Positions 7,483 through 16,603 of a stretch of 45,091 nt of DNA are shown one piece after another. The DNA is from Smithella sp. (GTDB lineage Bacteria; Desulfobacterota; Syntrophia; Syntrophales; Smithellaceae): the NCBI GenBank assembly GCA_017993615.1, contig JAGOMJ010000018.1:1-45091 (forward strand). The letters are read 5' to 3'. A model generated the notes under the pieces. It was given only the letters and a program-made list of their open reading frames with translations, had not been told where the DNA came from and searched no databases. The stretch's first letter is position 1, and every line of letters begins with the position of its first letter. Made by a program: the position numbers and the translations under genes.

Positions 7483-9036
7483 ATGAAAAAGAATAAAAAA
7501 GGAAAAGTTTATATCATTGGCGCGGGGCCGGGCGATGCAGGGCTGATGACGCTCAAGGGTATTGATTGCCTACGGGAAGCGGATGTCGTCATTTACGATT
7601 ATCTGGTCAGCAGGGATTTATTAAAATACGCCCGAAGTAACGCCCGTTTCATTTACGCGGGGAAACAGGGCGGCGCGCATACGCTTTCGCAATGGCAGAT
7701 CAACGATCTGCTGATCAAGGAAGCCAAAGCCGGCAATATCGTCGCACGTCTCAAGGGTGGTGATCCGTTTATCTTCGGCCGCGGCGGTGAAGAGGCGGAA
7801 AAACTTGCCGCCAACAAAATATCTTTTGAAATTGTTCCCGGCGTCACTTCGGCGATTGCCGTTCCCGCGTATGCCGGAATCCCGCTGACGCACCGCGGGT
7901 TGACCTCCACGGTGGCTTTTGTCACCGGCCATGAAGACCCGACCAAGGGAAAAAGCGATATAGACTGGCAGGCACTGGCCCGAATCGGAACTTTAGTATT
8001 TCTGATGGGCGTAAAGAATATCGAAAAGATTGTTAAGGAATTAGAGGATAACGGCAGGTCTCCTAAAGCACCCGTCGCGCTGATTCGCTGGGGCACGACG
8101 GCAAGACAGGAAATTCTCACCGGAACTTTGTCCAGCATTGTCAAACTGGCCAGAGAGCAAAAATTCGCGCCACCCGCTATTTTTGTTGTCGGTGAGGTGG
8201 TTGCTCTCCGTGACACTTTGCAGTGGTTTGATTCCAAACCGATTTTCGGCAAAGGTGTTGTGATTACAAGGCCCGAGAAGCAGGCCGATGATCTGGCGCA
8301 ACTGCTGATCAAAGCAGGAGCAAACCCCATTCATTTTCCGACCATCAAGATTGTTCCACCGGCAAGCTGGCGCGAAATGGATAACGCAATCAAAAAGCTG
8401 GAGGATTACGACTGGCTGATCTTCACCAGTGCCAACGGCGTCGCTTATTTCTTTGAGAGACTTTCAGCTAAAGGAAAAGAAATTCGCGATTTGAAGGGTA
8501 TTAAAATTTGCTGCATCGGTCCGGCAACGGCCAGGCAGGTTCAGGACAAGGGAATCCGGGTTGATCTTGTTCCCAAGGAATTCATTGCCGAAGGAATCCT
8601 GAAATCGTTTTCCCGCACAAATCTGAAAGGAAAGAAAATCCTTATTGCACGGGCAGCCAAGGCGCGTGATGTTCTCCCCGAAGGGTTGAAAAAACTGGGC
8701 GCCCAGGTAGATGTTGTCACCGCCTATGAAACGGTCGGTTCGGGGAAAAAGAAAAAAGAACTGGAGGAACTCTTTAAAGAAAATCAGGTGGATGTGATTG
8801 CCTTTACAAGTTCATCAACTGTGCATAACTTTATTAAAATAATGGGAGGCGGTTTTAAGCTGCCCAAGGGAGTAAAAATCGCCTGTATTGGACCGGTGAC
8901 GGCAGCGGCAGCCCGGAAGGCAGGTTTCCCTGTTGATATTCATCAGGAAGAATATACAATCGAGGGGTTAGTGGATGCCCTAGCCAATTATTTTAAGAAA
9001 AAACCGGCGGCAGGAAAAAGAGGCAAAGGTAAATGA
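7483..9036 (+). CDS. cobA-hemD: Uroporphyrinogen-III methyltransferase / uroporphyrinogen-III synthase fusion
   Basis: A bifunctional enzyme. The N-terminal part (about 8-250) is a SAM-dependent uroporphyrinogen-III C-methyltransferase that makes precorrin-2, shown by GAGPGDAGLMTLKG, LKGGDPFIFGRGGEE, VPGVTSA and AGIPLTHR. The C-terminal part (about 260-500) is uroporphyrinogen-III synthase, which cyclises hydroxymethylbilane; it begins at GVVITRPEKQADDL and includes IFTSANGV and FTSSSTV. The 517-residue length matches known fusions in clostridia and deltaproteobacteria. The lysine-rich tail overlaps the start of ahbC by four bases. Joining both steps steers uroporphyrinogen III to siroheme rather than to protoporphyrin, in keeping with the ahb genes and the absence of hemE, hemF/N, hemG/Y and hemH here. 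Confidence 0.95.
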   Translation: MKKNKKGKVYIIGAGPGDAGLMTLKGIDCLREADVVIYDYLVSRDLLKYARSNARFIYAGKQGGAHTLSQWQINDLLIKEAKAGNIVARLKGGDPFIFGRGGEEAEKLAANKISFEIVPGVTSAIAVPAYAGIPLTHRGLTSTVAFVTGHEDPTKGKSDIDWQALARIGTLVFLMGVKNIEKIVKELEDNGRSPKAPVALIRWGTTARQEILTGTLSSIVKLAREQKFAPPAIFVVGEVVALRDTLQWFDSKPIFGKGVVITRPEKQADDLAQLLIKAGANPIHFPTIKIVPPASWREMDNAIKKLEDYDWLIFTSANGVAYFFERLSAKGKEIRDLKGIKICCIGPATARQVQDKGIRVDLVPKEFIAEGILKSFSRTNLKGKKILIARAAKARDVLPEGLKKLGAQVDVVTAYETVGSGKKKKELEELFKENQVDVIAFTSSSTVHNFIKIMGGGFKLPKGVKIACIGPVTAAAARKAGFPVDIHQEEYTIEGLVDALANYFKKKPAAGKRGKGK

Positions 9037-10220
9037 TAGGAATCTCCAAATTATATTGCGGGGCTGTGGAACCGTCCGATGTTTTGCGCTATAATCGCAA
9101 ATCGGGTGATCTCCCATCGCACCTGTTGCAGTTTTCGGCAGACAAAAAGCCTGTAGTTGTCTGGAACATGACCCGCCGCTGCAATTTAAAATGCATCCAC
9201 TGCTATTCCAATTCCGCCGACATCGATTATCCCGACGAACTGACCACGGAAGAAGGCAAGAAACTGATTGACGATCTGGCGGCTTTCGGCTCTCCGGTCA
9301 TTCTTTTTTCCGGCGGCGAGCCGCTGATCCGCAAGGATTTGCTGGAACTGGCGCAATACGCGACGAAGAAGGGAATGCGTGCGGTTATTTCTACCAACGG
9401 TACGCTGATCACCAAAGACATTGCGGCCAAACTTCAGAAAGTCGGCCTTTCCTATGTCGGCGTGAGCCTTGACGGTCTGGAAAAAACGCATGACCGGTTC
9501 CGCGGGAAGAAAGGTGCGTTTGCGGCAGCCATGGACGGCATCCGCAATTGCCGCGAGGCGGGAATCAAGGTCGGTATCCGTTTTACGGTCAACAAACATA
9601 ATCTGGCCGACGTAAAGGATATGTTCGACCTTTTAAGAAAAGAAAAGATTGAACGGCTGTGTTTCTATCATCTGGTATACACCGGTCGCGGTTCCAAACT
9701 GCGTGATGAAGACTTAGACCACGAGCAAACCCGAAAGCTGATCGATTTGATTGCCGCCGAAACCAAAAAAATGTTTGACGACGGGTTGTCTCCCGAAATT
9801 CTGACGGTGGATAATCACGCCGACGGCCCGTATCTGTATCTGAAGATGAAAAAAGAAGATCCCGAACGCGCCGGAGAAATTCTGGAACTCCTTGAGATGA
9901 ACGAAGGCAATTCTTCGGGACTGGGTATCGGTTGCGTGAGCTGGGATGGCGAGGTTTATCCCGATCAGTTCTGGCGCAATCAGTCTTTGGGTAATGTCCG
10001 CAATCGGCCTTTCAGCCAAATCTGGACGGATGAAAAGAATGAACTGTTAATGAAACTCAAGGAGAAAAAGAAGCACGTGCATGGCCGCTGCGCGGGATGT
10101 TTGTGGCTCAATGTCTGCGCCGGCAATTTCCGTGCCCGGGCAGAGTCGGAGGGAGATATCTGGGGACCTGATCCCGCCTGCTATCTGACCGATGAAGAGA
10201 TTCATAAAAAGGAGGACTAA
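9033..10220 (+). CDS. ahbC: AhbC: radical SAM 12,18-didecarboxysiroheme deacetylase
   Basis: Removes the two acetate side chains of 12,18-didecarboxysiroheme to give Fe-coproporphyrin III, the third stage of the siroheme-dependent heme pathway. The radical SAM cluster motif C-x3-C-x2-C is at Cys50, Cys54 and Cys57 ([12 protein letters not shown]). The SAM-binding FSGGEP follows. Cysteines near the C-terminus ([23 protein letters not shown] and PACYL) should hold an auxiliary iron-sulfur cluster. The N-terminus [10 protein letters not shown]...EPSDVLRY is characteristic of AhbC and distinguishes it from other heme-related radical SAM enzymes. It overlaps the cobA-hemD stop and ends five bases before hemB. 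Assignment rests on recalled family features. Confidence 0.92.
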   Translation: MIGISKLYCGAVEPSDVLRYNRKSGDLPSHLLQFSADKKPVVVWNMTRRCNLKCIHCYSNSADIDYPDELTTEEGKKLIDDLAAFGSPVILFSGGEPLIRKDLLELAQYATKKGMRAVISTNGTLITKDIAAKLQKVGLSYVGVSLDGLEKTHDRFRGKKGAFAAAMDGIRNCREAGIKVGIRFTVNKHNLADVKDMFDLLRKEKIERLCFYHLVYTGRGSKLRDEDLDHEQTRKLIDLIAAETKKMFDDGLSPEILTVDNHADGPYLYLKMKKEDPERAGEILELLEMNEGNSSGLGIGCVSWDGEVYPDQFWRNQSLGNVRNRPFSQIWTDEKNELLMKLKEKKKHVHGRCAGCLWLNVCAGNFRARAESEGDIWGPDPACYLTDEEIHKKED

Positions 10221-10225
10221 AGAAC

Positions 10226-11200
10226 ATGCAATTTCCGGAATATCGTGCGCGCAGATTGAGAAAAAATGAAAACGTCCGGCGTCTGATCCGTGAAACAAAA
10301 CTCAGCGTTGACGATCTGGTTTATCCGTTATTCGCTGTGCCCGGTAAAAATTTCAAAAAACCTATTTCGTCCATGCCCGGCCAGTTTCAGCTGTCCGTTG
10401 ATCATATCGTCAAGGAAGCAAAAAAGGTGCAGGAGCTCGGAATTCCAGCGATTCTGCTCTTCGGCATTCCCGCCAAGAAAGATACGATGGCCACCGGCGC
10501 GTTTGCCAAGGACGGCATCATCCAGCAAGCGGTGAAGCGTATTAAAAATGACGTGCCCGACATTCTGGTCATTACGGATGTCTGCCTGTGCGAATATACC
10601 AGCCACGGCCACTGCGGTATGCTGGAAAAAGATAGCGTTCAAAATGACGAAACGCTGGAGGTGCTCGCGGAAACCGCTCTTTCGCACGCACGTGCCGGGG
10701 CCGATATGGTGGCGCCCTCGGCAATGATGGACGGACAGGTGGCGGTGATCCGCGAAGCGCTGGATGAAAACGCGTTCGAGGATGTGCCCATTATGGCTTA
10801 TTCGGCAAAATACGCTTCGTCGTTTTACGGGCCTTTCCGGGAGGCTGCCGAGAGTACGCCGCAGTTCGGCGACCGGAAAGCGTATCAGATGGATCCTGCC
10901 AATGCAGACGAAGCGATCAGAGAAATTTCACTGGATGTGAATGAGGGCGCGGACATCATCATGGTGAAACCCGCTCTGGCTTATCTGGACATTATCTGCC
11001 GTGCGAAGCAGGAATTTGATTTACCTTTGGCGGCGTATAACGTCAGCGGTGAATATGCGATGATCAAAGCGGCCGCGCAACTCGGCTGGCTGGATGAAGA
11101 AAGAGCGATGCTGGAATCGCTGACAGCCATCAAACGCGCCGGCGCCGATATTATCATCACCTACTTCGCTCCGGATGTGGCGAAACTGCTGAGCAAATGA
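10226..11200 (+). CDS. hemB: Delta-aminolevulinic acid dehydratase (porphobilinogen synthase)
   Basis: Condenses two 5-aminolevulinates to porphobilinogen in the cytoplasm. The Schiff-base lysines are Lys195 ([15 protein letters not shown]) and Lys248 ([12 protein letters not shown]). The [14 protein letters not shown] segment has the cysteines of the zinc-dependent class. The length of 324 residues is usual. An AAGGAGG ribosome-binding site overlaps the end of ahbC. It is an early pathway enzyme lodged between the two radical SAM enzymes of the last steps, an arrangement also found in Desulfovibrio. Its stop overlaps the ahbD start. Confidence 0.97.
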   Translation: MQFPEYRARRLRKNENVRRLIRETKLSVDDLVYPLFAVPGKNFKKPISSMPGQFQLSVDHIVKEAKKVQELGIPAILLFGIPAKKDTMATGAFAKDGIIQQAVKRIKNDVPDILVITDVCLCEYTSHGHCGMLEKDSVQNDETLEVLAETALSHARAGADMVAPSAMMDGQVAVIREALDENAFEDVPIMAYSAKYASSFYGPFREAAESTPQFGDRKAYQMDPANADEAIREISLDVNEGADIIMVKPALAYLDIICRAKQEFDLPLAAYNVSGEYAMIKAAAQLGWLDEERAMLESLTAIKRAGADIIITYFAPDVAKLLSK

Positions 11201-12270
11201 AATGTAATATTATGTCGATTGTCCTTGATAATAAAGTCCGTATGATTGCGTGGGAAGTGACGCGCAGCTGCAATCTCAACTGTGTCCATTGCCGCGCGGC
11301 TTCGAGCCTCGGCCCTTATTCGGGGGAGCTCTCCACTGAAAAGTGCTTGCAGTTGGTCGATCAAATTGCAGCCGTATCAACGCCAGTGATTATCCTGACC
11401 GGCGGTGAGCCGCTCCTGCGTCCGGACATTTTTGAAATTGCCGCCTACGGAACCAACAAGGGTCTGCGCATGGTGATGGCGACCAACGGCATGCTGGTTA
11501 CACCGGCAGTTGCGCAAAAAATGATACAGAGTGGTATTCAAAGAGTCAGCATCAGCATTGACGGGAAAGACGCGCACAGCCACGATGCATTTCGTCAGCA
11601 GAAAGGTGCGTTTAACGGCGCGATGCAAGGCATCGAAGCACTCAAAAATGCTAAAATGGAATTTCAAATCAACACGACCATCACAACCAATAACCTTGAT
11701 CAGATTAAGGATATTTTTAAATTAGCAAAAGATATCGGTGCGGCCGCTCATCATATATTCTTGCTGGTGCCGACAGGCCGGGGGAAAGATCTTGCCGCGC
11801 AGGCTATTACTGCCGCTGATTACGAAGAGACGCTGATGTGGTTTCATCAGGAAAGCCTGAGTTGTGGAATCCAGCTCAAAGCCACCTGCGCGCCGCATTA
11901 TTTCCGCATTATGCATCAGAACAAACCCAAAGAAGAAAAGCCGGTGAAGAAATCGGGCGGTCATTTTCATGAATCGACCAGAGGCTGTCTGGGGGGAATC
12001 ACATTTTGCTTTATTTCGCACACCGGCCAGGTGCAACCCTGCGGCTATCTGGAACTGGATTGCGGCAATGTGAAGAAGAAAAGCTTCGCGAGCATATGGG
12101 AAAATTCGGAAGTGTTTCGTAACCTGCGGGATTACAGTAAATATGAAGGCAAGTGCGGCCGCTGCGAGTTTATAAAGGTGTGCGGCGGTTGCCGCGCGCG
12201 TGCTTATGAAGCTACAGGCAACTATTTAGCGGAAGAGCCGTTGTGCTTATACCAACCGAAATTAAAATAG
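11197..12270 (+). CDS. ahbD: AhbD: radical SAM heme b synthase
   Basis: Converts Fe-coproporphyrin III to heme b by oxidative decarboxylation of two propionates to vinyls, the last step of the Ahb pathway. The radical SAM cysteines are 25, 29 and 32 ([12 protein letters not shown]), with [20 protein letters not shown] next. The C-terminal SPASM/twitch-like cysteines ([32 protein letters not shown] and EPLC) match the two-cluster architecture of AhbD. The ATG start overlaps the hemB stop by four bases (ATGA); Met6 at 11212 is an alternative. The stop codon lies inside a 19-base tandem duplication. AhbD is related to PqqE/NirJ, but the overall pattern and neighbours favour AhbD. Confidence 0.93.
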   Translation: MKCNIMSIVLDNKVRMIAWEVTRSCNLNCVHCRAASSLGPYSGELSTEKCLQLVDQIAAVSTPVIILTGGEPLLRPDIFEIAAYGTNKGLRMVMATNGMLVTPAVAQKMIQSGIQRVSISIDGKDAHSHDAFRQQKGAFNGAMQGIEALKNAKMEFQINTTITTNNLDQIKDIFKLAKDIGAAAHHIFLLVPTGRGKDLAAQAITAADYEETLMWFHQESLSCGIQLKATCAPHYFRIMHQNKPKEEKPVKKSGGHFHESTRGCLGGITFCFISHTGQVQPCGYLELDCGNVKKKSFASIWENSEVFRNLRDYSKYEGKCGRCEFIKVCGGCRARAYEATGNYLAEEPLCLYQPKLK

Positions 12271-12292
12271 ATTACCGAAATTAAAATAGATT
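12255..12292. repeat. Perfect 19-bp tandem duplication across the ahbD stop
   Basis: ACCGAAATTAAAATAGATT occurs at 12255-12273 and again, without a gap, at 12274-12292, immediately before the ATG of the decarboxylase gene. The first copy contains the ahbD stop codon TAG. The duplication lengthens the gap between the two genes, so without it they would nearly abut. It probably arose by replication slippage and leaves the next gene without an obvious ribosome-binding site. Confidence 0.85.
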
Positions 12293-12739
12293 ATGGATGC
12301 AATAGATAAGAAAATATTAAACATTTTACAGAAGGAATTTCCGCTGGAGGAGCAGCCTTTTCTCATTGTGGGAAAACGCTGCGGCATCAGCGAAGAAGAG
12401 ACTATCAGACGCGTCCAGAATATGAAGAACGAAGGAATCATCCGCCGTATCGGCGCCGTCTTCGACGGAGCACAACTGGGTCGTGTCAGCACGCTTTGCG
12501 CTGCCCGTGTTCCGGAAGAAAAAATCGACACCTTCGTTAAGGTTGTCAATGCCAGTAAGAATGTGACGCATAATTATCTGCGCAATCATGAATACAATAT
12601 CTGGTTTACCGTCAGCGCCGCGAACGCCGAAGAACTCAATATTTTTTTAAACGAAATCAAGGGAGAAACCGGCATCACCGATCTTCTAGATATGCGCTCA
12701 GTGAGAACGTTTAAAATTAATGCATCTTTTGATTTGTAA
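12293..12739 (+). CDS. ahbA: Siroheme decarboxylase subunit (AhbA/AhbB family)
   Basis: Decarboxylates the C12 and C18 acetates of siroheme, the first step of the Ahb branch. It is a 148-residue Lrp/AsnC-like protein: a winged helix at the N-terminus (DKKILNILQKEFPLEEQPF...) and an ACT-like half. The conserved VTHNYLRNHEYNIWFT stretch (His93, Arg97, His99, Tyr101) forms the active site in AhbA/AhbB. The RRIGAVFD...LGRVSTLCAA part reads more like AhbA than AhbB, so I use that symbol, but the subunit choice is tentative. The known enzyme is an AhbA-AhbB heterodimer; the second subunit is not in the window. It lies 22 bases after ahbD and 25 before polA. Confidence 0.85.
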   Translation: MDAIDKKILNILQKEFPLEEQPFLIVGKRCGISEEETIRRVQNMKNEGIIRRIGAVFDGAQLGRVSTLCAARVPEEKIDTFVKVVNASKNVTHNYLRNHEYNIWFTVSAANAEELNIFLNEIKGETGITDLLDMRSVRTFKINASFDL

Positions 12740-12764
12740 AAAATAAAAAATAAAGTGATTTGAT

Positions 12765-15422
12765 ATGGTCGAAAGCAATAGAAAACCGCTTTTAGCGTTG
12801 ATTGACGGCAGCAATTATATTTACCGGGCCTTTTACGGCCTTCCTCTTTTGACAAACTCCAAGGGATTTCCAACCAATGCCATATACGGCTTTACCAACA
12901 TGCTGTTAAAACTGAAACGCGAACTGAAGCCGGACTATATTGTGGTCACCTTTGACCTCAAAGGGCCCACCGCCCGCCATGAGGCATTCGAGGATTACAA
13001 GGCGACGCGCAAGCCGATGCCGGATGATCTGGTCCCTCAGGTTCCGCTGATTAAGGATGTTGTTCGGGGGTTTTCTATTTGTGTTTTGGAAAAACAGGGG
13101 ACCGAGGCTGACGATCTTATCGGAACGCTGACGATACGGGCCGGCGACAAAGGTTGGCGCACGGTCATCATTTCCGGCGACAAGGATTTGTTGCAGCTGG
13201 TTAATGAGAATGTCACGATGATCGATACCATGAAAGATAAAACATATGACGCAGATGCGGTGAAAGAAAAATTCGGTGTCGGTCCGGACAAGGTGGTTGA
13301 AATGCTGGGCCTGATGGGCGATACCTCCGACAACATTCCGGGCGTGCCCGGCATCGGTCCCAAAACGGCGCAGAGGCTGATCGAAGAATACGGCACGGTC
13401 GAAAACGTGATCAAGAATGCTGAAAATTTAAAAAATGTCAAACTGCGCGAAAGTTTTCGCAAGCATGCCGAGCAGGCCAGGCTCAGCCGGCAGCTTGCCA
13501 ATATCAGAAAAGATATCCCGATCGATTTCGATTTGCAGGATGCCGCCGTCAGAGAGCCGGACAGGGAAGCTCTGTCAAAACTGTTCAGTGAATTTGAATT
13601 CTCCTCGCTTTTGCAGGAAATCAGACCGGATCAGATCAAACCGGTTCTGGAATGCAAAACGGTTGTCAATGAGAAAGCGCTGGCTGAATTTACTGCATGT
13701 CTGAAAGAAAGCCACGAATTTTCGATGGAATTCATCTTTGAGAAAAGTCAGCCGGCACATCTGATCGGTATGGCTGTCAGTACCGGTAGGCATGTTTTTT
13801 ACGTTCCCTTCGGGCACACCAATGTCTCAGGGCAATTGACGGTCAAAGACGTTTTGAGCGCAATGGCTCCCGCCTTCAACCATACCGGAATAAAGAAATA
13901 TTTTTATGACTTAAAAACCGCGCTTGTTTGTCTGGACACTCTTGCAGTTTGCTCCGGCGACGATTTGCAGCTGGCGGCATATCTTCTCAATCCCGCAAAA
14001 TCGTCTTATGAACTGGATGACATCGCCTGGGAATATCTGCATGAAAAAATTCAGTCCCTGAATGAAATCGCCGGAGGCAAGAGCAAAATGTATCCGCTGT
14101 CGCTGGCGCCTCTCGATAAAATGACCGCCGCTGCGGGGCAGCGCGCCGAAGCCATCCTGAGTCTTACCGGTGTACTTGCCGGTCAGTTGGAAGAAATAGA
14201 CGTCATGGATCTTTACCGCAAGGTTGAAATGCCGCTGCTGCATGTTCTGGCGGAGATGGAGAAAAAAGGCGTGCTTCTCGATCTGGCGCTGTTAAAGCAG
14301 ATGTCCGCGGAGCTTACGCAACTGCTGGCGTTGTCGGAATCGAAAATTCATCATCTGGCCGGCGAAAAATTCAACATTAATTCCCCCAAGCAGCTGCAGC
14401 ATATTTTGTTTGAAAAATTGAATTTGCCTGCCGGGAAAAAAACAAAGGAAGGTTATTCCACCGATGTGGACGTACTGACCGAGTTGGCCCACAGCCACGA
14501 GCTGCCGGCGGAAGTCCTGGCTTACCGCTCGCTGGCCAAGCTCAAATCCACGTATGTGGATGCTTTACCGGCCCTGGTCAATCCGCAAACAGGCAGAATC
14601 CACACATCCTATAACCAGACGGTGACGGCAACGGGCCGGTTGTCGAGCTCCAATCCCAACCTGCAGAATATCCCGATCAGAACGCTTGAGGGAAAAAGAA
14701 TCCGCCAGGCCTTTATTGCGGATCCGGATTGCTTTCTGATCTCCGCCGATTATTCGCAGATCGAATTACGGGTGCTCGCGCATCTGTCTGAAGATGACGC
14801 GCTCATCGATGCCTTTACCTCCGATGAAGATATTCACAGCCGGACGGCCTCCGATGTCTTTGGTGTTTTTCCCCAGATGGTGAACCCGGACATGCGCCGG
14901 CAGGCCAAAGTGATCAACTTCGGCATTCTTTATGGAATGAGCGCTTTCGGTCTGGCAAAAGAACTGGGCGTGTCCATGAAAACCGCCCAGGAATACATTG
15001 ACGGATATTTTAACCGCTATAAAAAAGTGCGCCTTTATCTGGACGGTATTCTGGAGGGGGCGCGCCAGAACGGCTTTGTTTCCACGCTGCTCAACCGGCG
15101 CCGCTATCTGCCGGAATTAAAAAGCAAGATTCCTTCCGTGCGCCAGTTCGCCGAACGCATGGCGATCAATGCGCCCATTCAGGGAACGGCCGCCGATTTA
15201 ATTAAGGTGGCCATGGTGAATATCGCAAAGCTTCTTCTGAAAAAGAAGCTGTCTGCCCGCCTGATCATGCAGGTGCATGATGAACTGGTTATCGAAGCGC
15301 CGGCAGGTGAGAAAGCGGACGTCATGGCGCTGGTCAAAAAAGAAATGGAAGAGGTCATCAGGCTGAAAGTACCGCTGAAGGTGGAAATTGCCTCCGGCAA
15401 AAACTGGGACGAAGCGCACTGA
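12765..15422 (+). CDS. polA: DNA polymerase I
   Basis: Gap-filling and primer-removing polymerase. Domains in order: 5'-nuclease (about 1-290, with LIDGSNYIYRAF, EADDLIGTL and the MGDTSDNIPGVPGIGPKTA H3TH region), a 3'-exonuclease-like domain (about 300-480), and the family A polymerase. Polymerase motifs are intact: DYSQIELR with Asp662, RRQAKVINFGILYGMS, and QVHDE with Asp839. In the exonuclease-like domain the DxE motif reads S-M-E and the later N-x3-D segment reads FYDLKTAL. Only the third Asp (in DLQLAAYLLNP) seems kept, so proofreading is probably lost. The 885-residue length is normal. It follows the heme operon by 25 bases, so read-through is possible, and converges on ubiE/menG. Confidence 0.97.
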   Translation: MVESNRKPLLALIDGSNYIYRAFYGLPLLTNSKGFPTNAIYGFTNMLLKLKRELKPDYIVVTFDLKGPTARHEAFEDYKATRKPMPDDLVPQVPLIKDVVRGFSICVLEKQGTEADDLIGTLTIRAGDKGWRTVIISGDKDLLQLVNENVTMIDTMKDKTYDADAVKEKFGVGPDKVVEMLGLMGDTSDNIPGVPGIGPKTAQRLIEEYGTVENVIKNAENLKNVKLRESFRKHAEQARLSRQLANIRKDIPIDFDLQDAAVREPDREALSKLFSEFEFSSLLQEIRPDQIKPVLECKTVVNEKALAEFTACLKESHEFSMEFIFEKSQPAHLIGMAVSTGRHVFYVPFGHTNVSGQLTVKDVLSAMAPAFNHTGIKKYFYDLKTALVCLDTLAVCSGDDLQLAAYLLNPAKSSYELDDIAWEYLHEKIQSLNEIAGGKSKMYPLSLAPLDKMTAAAGQRAEAILSLTGVLAGQLEEIDVMDLYRKVEMPLLHVLAEMEKKGVLLDLALLKQMSAELTQLLALSESKIHHLAGEKFNINSPKQLQHILFEKLNLPAGKKTKEGYSTDVDVLTELAHSHELPAEVLAYRSLAKLKSTYVDALPALVNPQTGRIHTSYNQTVTATGRLSSSNPNLQNIPIRTLEGKRIRQAFIADPDCFLISADYSQIELRVLAHLSEDDALIDAFTSDEDIHSRTASDVFGVFPQMVNPDMRRQAKVINFGILYGMSAFGLAKELGVSMKTAQEYIDGYFNRYKKVRLYLDGILEGARQNGFVSTLLNRRRYLPELKSKIPSVRQFAERMAINAPIQGTAADLIKVAMVNIAKLLLKKKLSARLIMQVHDELVIEAPAGEKADVMALVKKEMEEVIRLKVPLKVEIASGKNWDEAH

Positions 15423-15432
15423 TCAGAGATTT

Positions 15433-16218
15433 TCAATGATGATTTTGAGTAGCGCGGTTGTTTTGAGCAGGTTTTTCCCCGAGATATAAACAGGTAATGC
15501 CGAACGTCCGCGGAAAAATTTGAACGTCGGTAACGCCGGTTTTTTCCATGAATGCCGCAAACGCTTCGGGTTTGGGAAAGTTCATGATGGAATCGGCAAG
15601 ATAATGATAGGCCGCCGCGTTTTTAGAGAAGAGTTTGGCAAGCAGCGGAAGCATAAAATTCAGATAGAGATAATAGGCGGCCTTGAAAAGGCGGTTTTGA
15701 ATAAAGGTCATTTCCAGAATCATGATTTGCCCGCCCGGCACCGTGACGCGCAGCATCTCTTTAATCGCCCGGTCTTTTTGAGGAATATTCCTGATTCCGA
15801 AAGCCATTGCCGTAACGTTAAAGGTATTGTCGGCGAACGGAAGATTCAGTGCGTTGGCCTGAATGAATTTGATCCTGCCGCTGAGTCTTTTTTTCCGGAC
15901 CTTGGCGTTTGCCAGGCGGACCATCGGATGGACAAAATCGGCTCCGGTAACCGACATATCCTGATGTGCGGCGCAGGCAATGATAGACAGGTCTCCCGTT
16001 CCGCAGGCGATGTCTAGAAACTTCCCGGAACGGGGGAAAACCATTTTCTTTGCCGCAAATTTCCGCCAGGCGATGTCGCGACCCAGGCTCAAAAAATGAT
16101 TTAAAAAATCATAACTGCCGGTAATGGTCGAAAATATGTCTCTGACGATGCCGATGCGTTCCTCATCGGTTACTTTTTTTACGGAAGGATACTTGTTGTT
16201 TTTTGAAATCATCTGCAA
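15433..16218 (-). CDS. menG: Demethylmenaquinone methyltransferase
   Basis: SAM-dependent C-methylation of the quinone ring, the last step of menaquinone synthesis (the UbiE/MenG family). Features are the FSTITGSYDFLNHFLSLG N-terminus, motif I LDIACGTGDLS, the AMAFGIRNIPQKDRAIKEMLRV signature and a PGGQIMILE motif. The C-terminal region ADSIMNFPKPEAF also fits. Its 261 residues include a slightly extended, polar tail. An anaerobe would use menaquinone, so menG is preferred over ubiE. The start overlaps the 3' end of the broken gene upstream, so it is the last gene of the hisD transcript. Its stop is ten bases from the convergent polA stop, with no obvious terminator between. Confidence 0.92.
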   Translation of the reverse strand: MQMISKNNKYPSVKKVTDEERIGIVRDIFSTITGSYDFLNHFLSLGRDIAWRKFAAKKMVFPRSGKFLDIACGTGDLSIIACAAHQDMSVTGADFVHPMVRLANAKVRKKRLSGRIKFIQANALNLPFADNTFNVTAMAFGIRNIPQKDRAIKEMLRVTVPGGQIMILEMTFIQNRLFKAAYYLYLNFMLPLLAKLFSKNAAAYHYLADSIMNFPKPEAFAAFMEKTGVTDVQIFPRTFGITCLYLGEKPAQNNRATQNHH

Positions 16219-16587
16219 ACTTTCTTTCGATTCGTCAACAAAGGATGCTTACCCGCCGGTCTGATCAACCCTCTTTCCTGAAAGATTTTCATAACGGCAT
16301 CTGAACGTTCAACTGTAAATCCGATCCGCCACCATTGGCGGCGGATAAAAGCGATGAACATCCCGTCGTGTTTGTGTCTTTCAAAATCTTTCGCAAACCA
16401 GGCGTGGAAATCCCCTGTTCCGTGAAAGCGGAATTTGCCCGTCCGGACGGAAGGTTTTTTGATGACAATTTTTCGATGTCGTGAAAAAAACCGATCTGTT
16501 GCGGTCGAAGAAACTGTAATTTTTAAAAAGAATGTTTTTATCGGTAATGTCCACCAGAGCATCGGAATAAATCATGATATCAATCAA
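16209..16587 (-). pseudogene. Frameshifted small gene between hisD and menG
   Basis: Two overlapping frames look like parts of one protein. The first (TTG 16587 or ATG 16575) reads IYSDALVDITDKNILFKNYSFF. A different frame resumes with KKPSVRTGKFRFHGTGDF and continues past WWRIGFTVERSDAVMKIF. A smooth join needs one base added in the homopolymer at 16484-16490 and one at 16469-16473, giving SVFFHDIEKIVIKKP across the gap. The composite would be about 120 residues, a soluble beta-rich protein perhaps of PH-like fold (a guess). I do not recognise the function. Either the gene has decayed or the assembly has two homopolymer errors. It lies between hisD and menG on the same strand. Confidence 0.55.
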
Positions 16588-16603
16588 ATCTTTTGTATAA
16601 CTG

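Noticed and set aside
9033..12270. ahbC and ahbD as peptide-maturation (PqqE/SPASM) radical SAM enzymes of a RiPP cluster
   Set aside because: No precursor-peptide gene nearby; the genes are overlapped by heme genes and have the N-termini of AhbC and AhbD.
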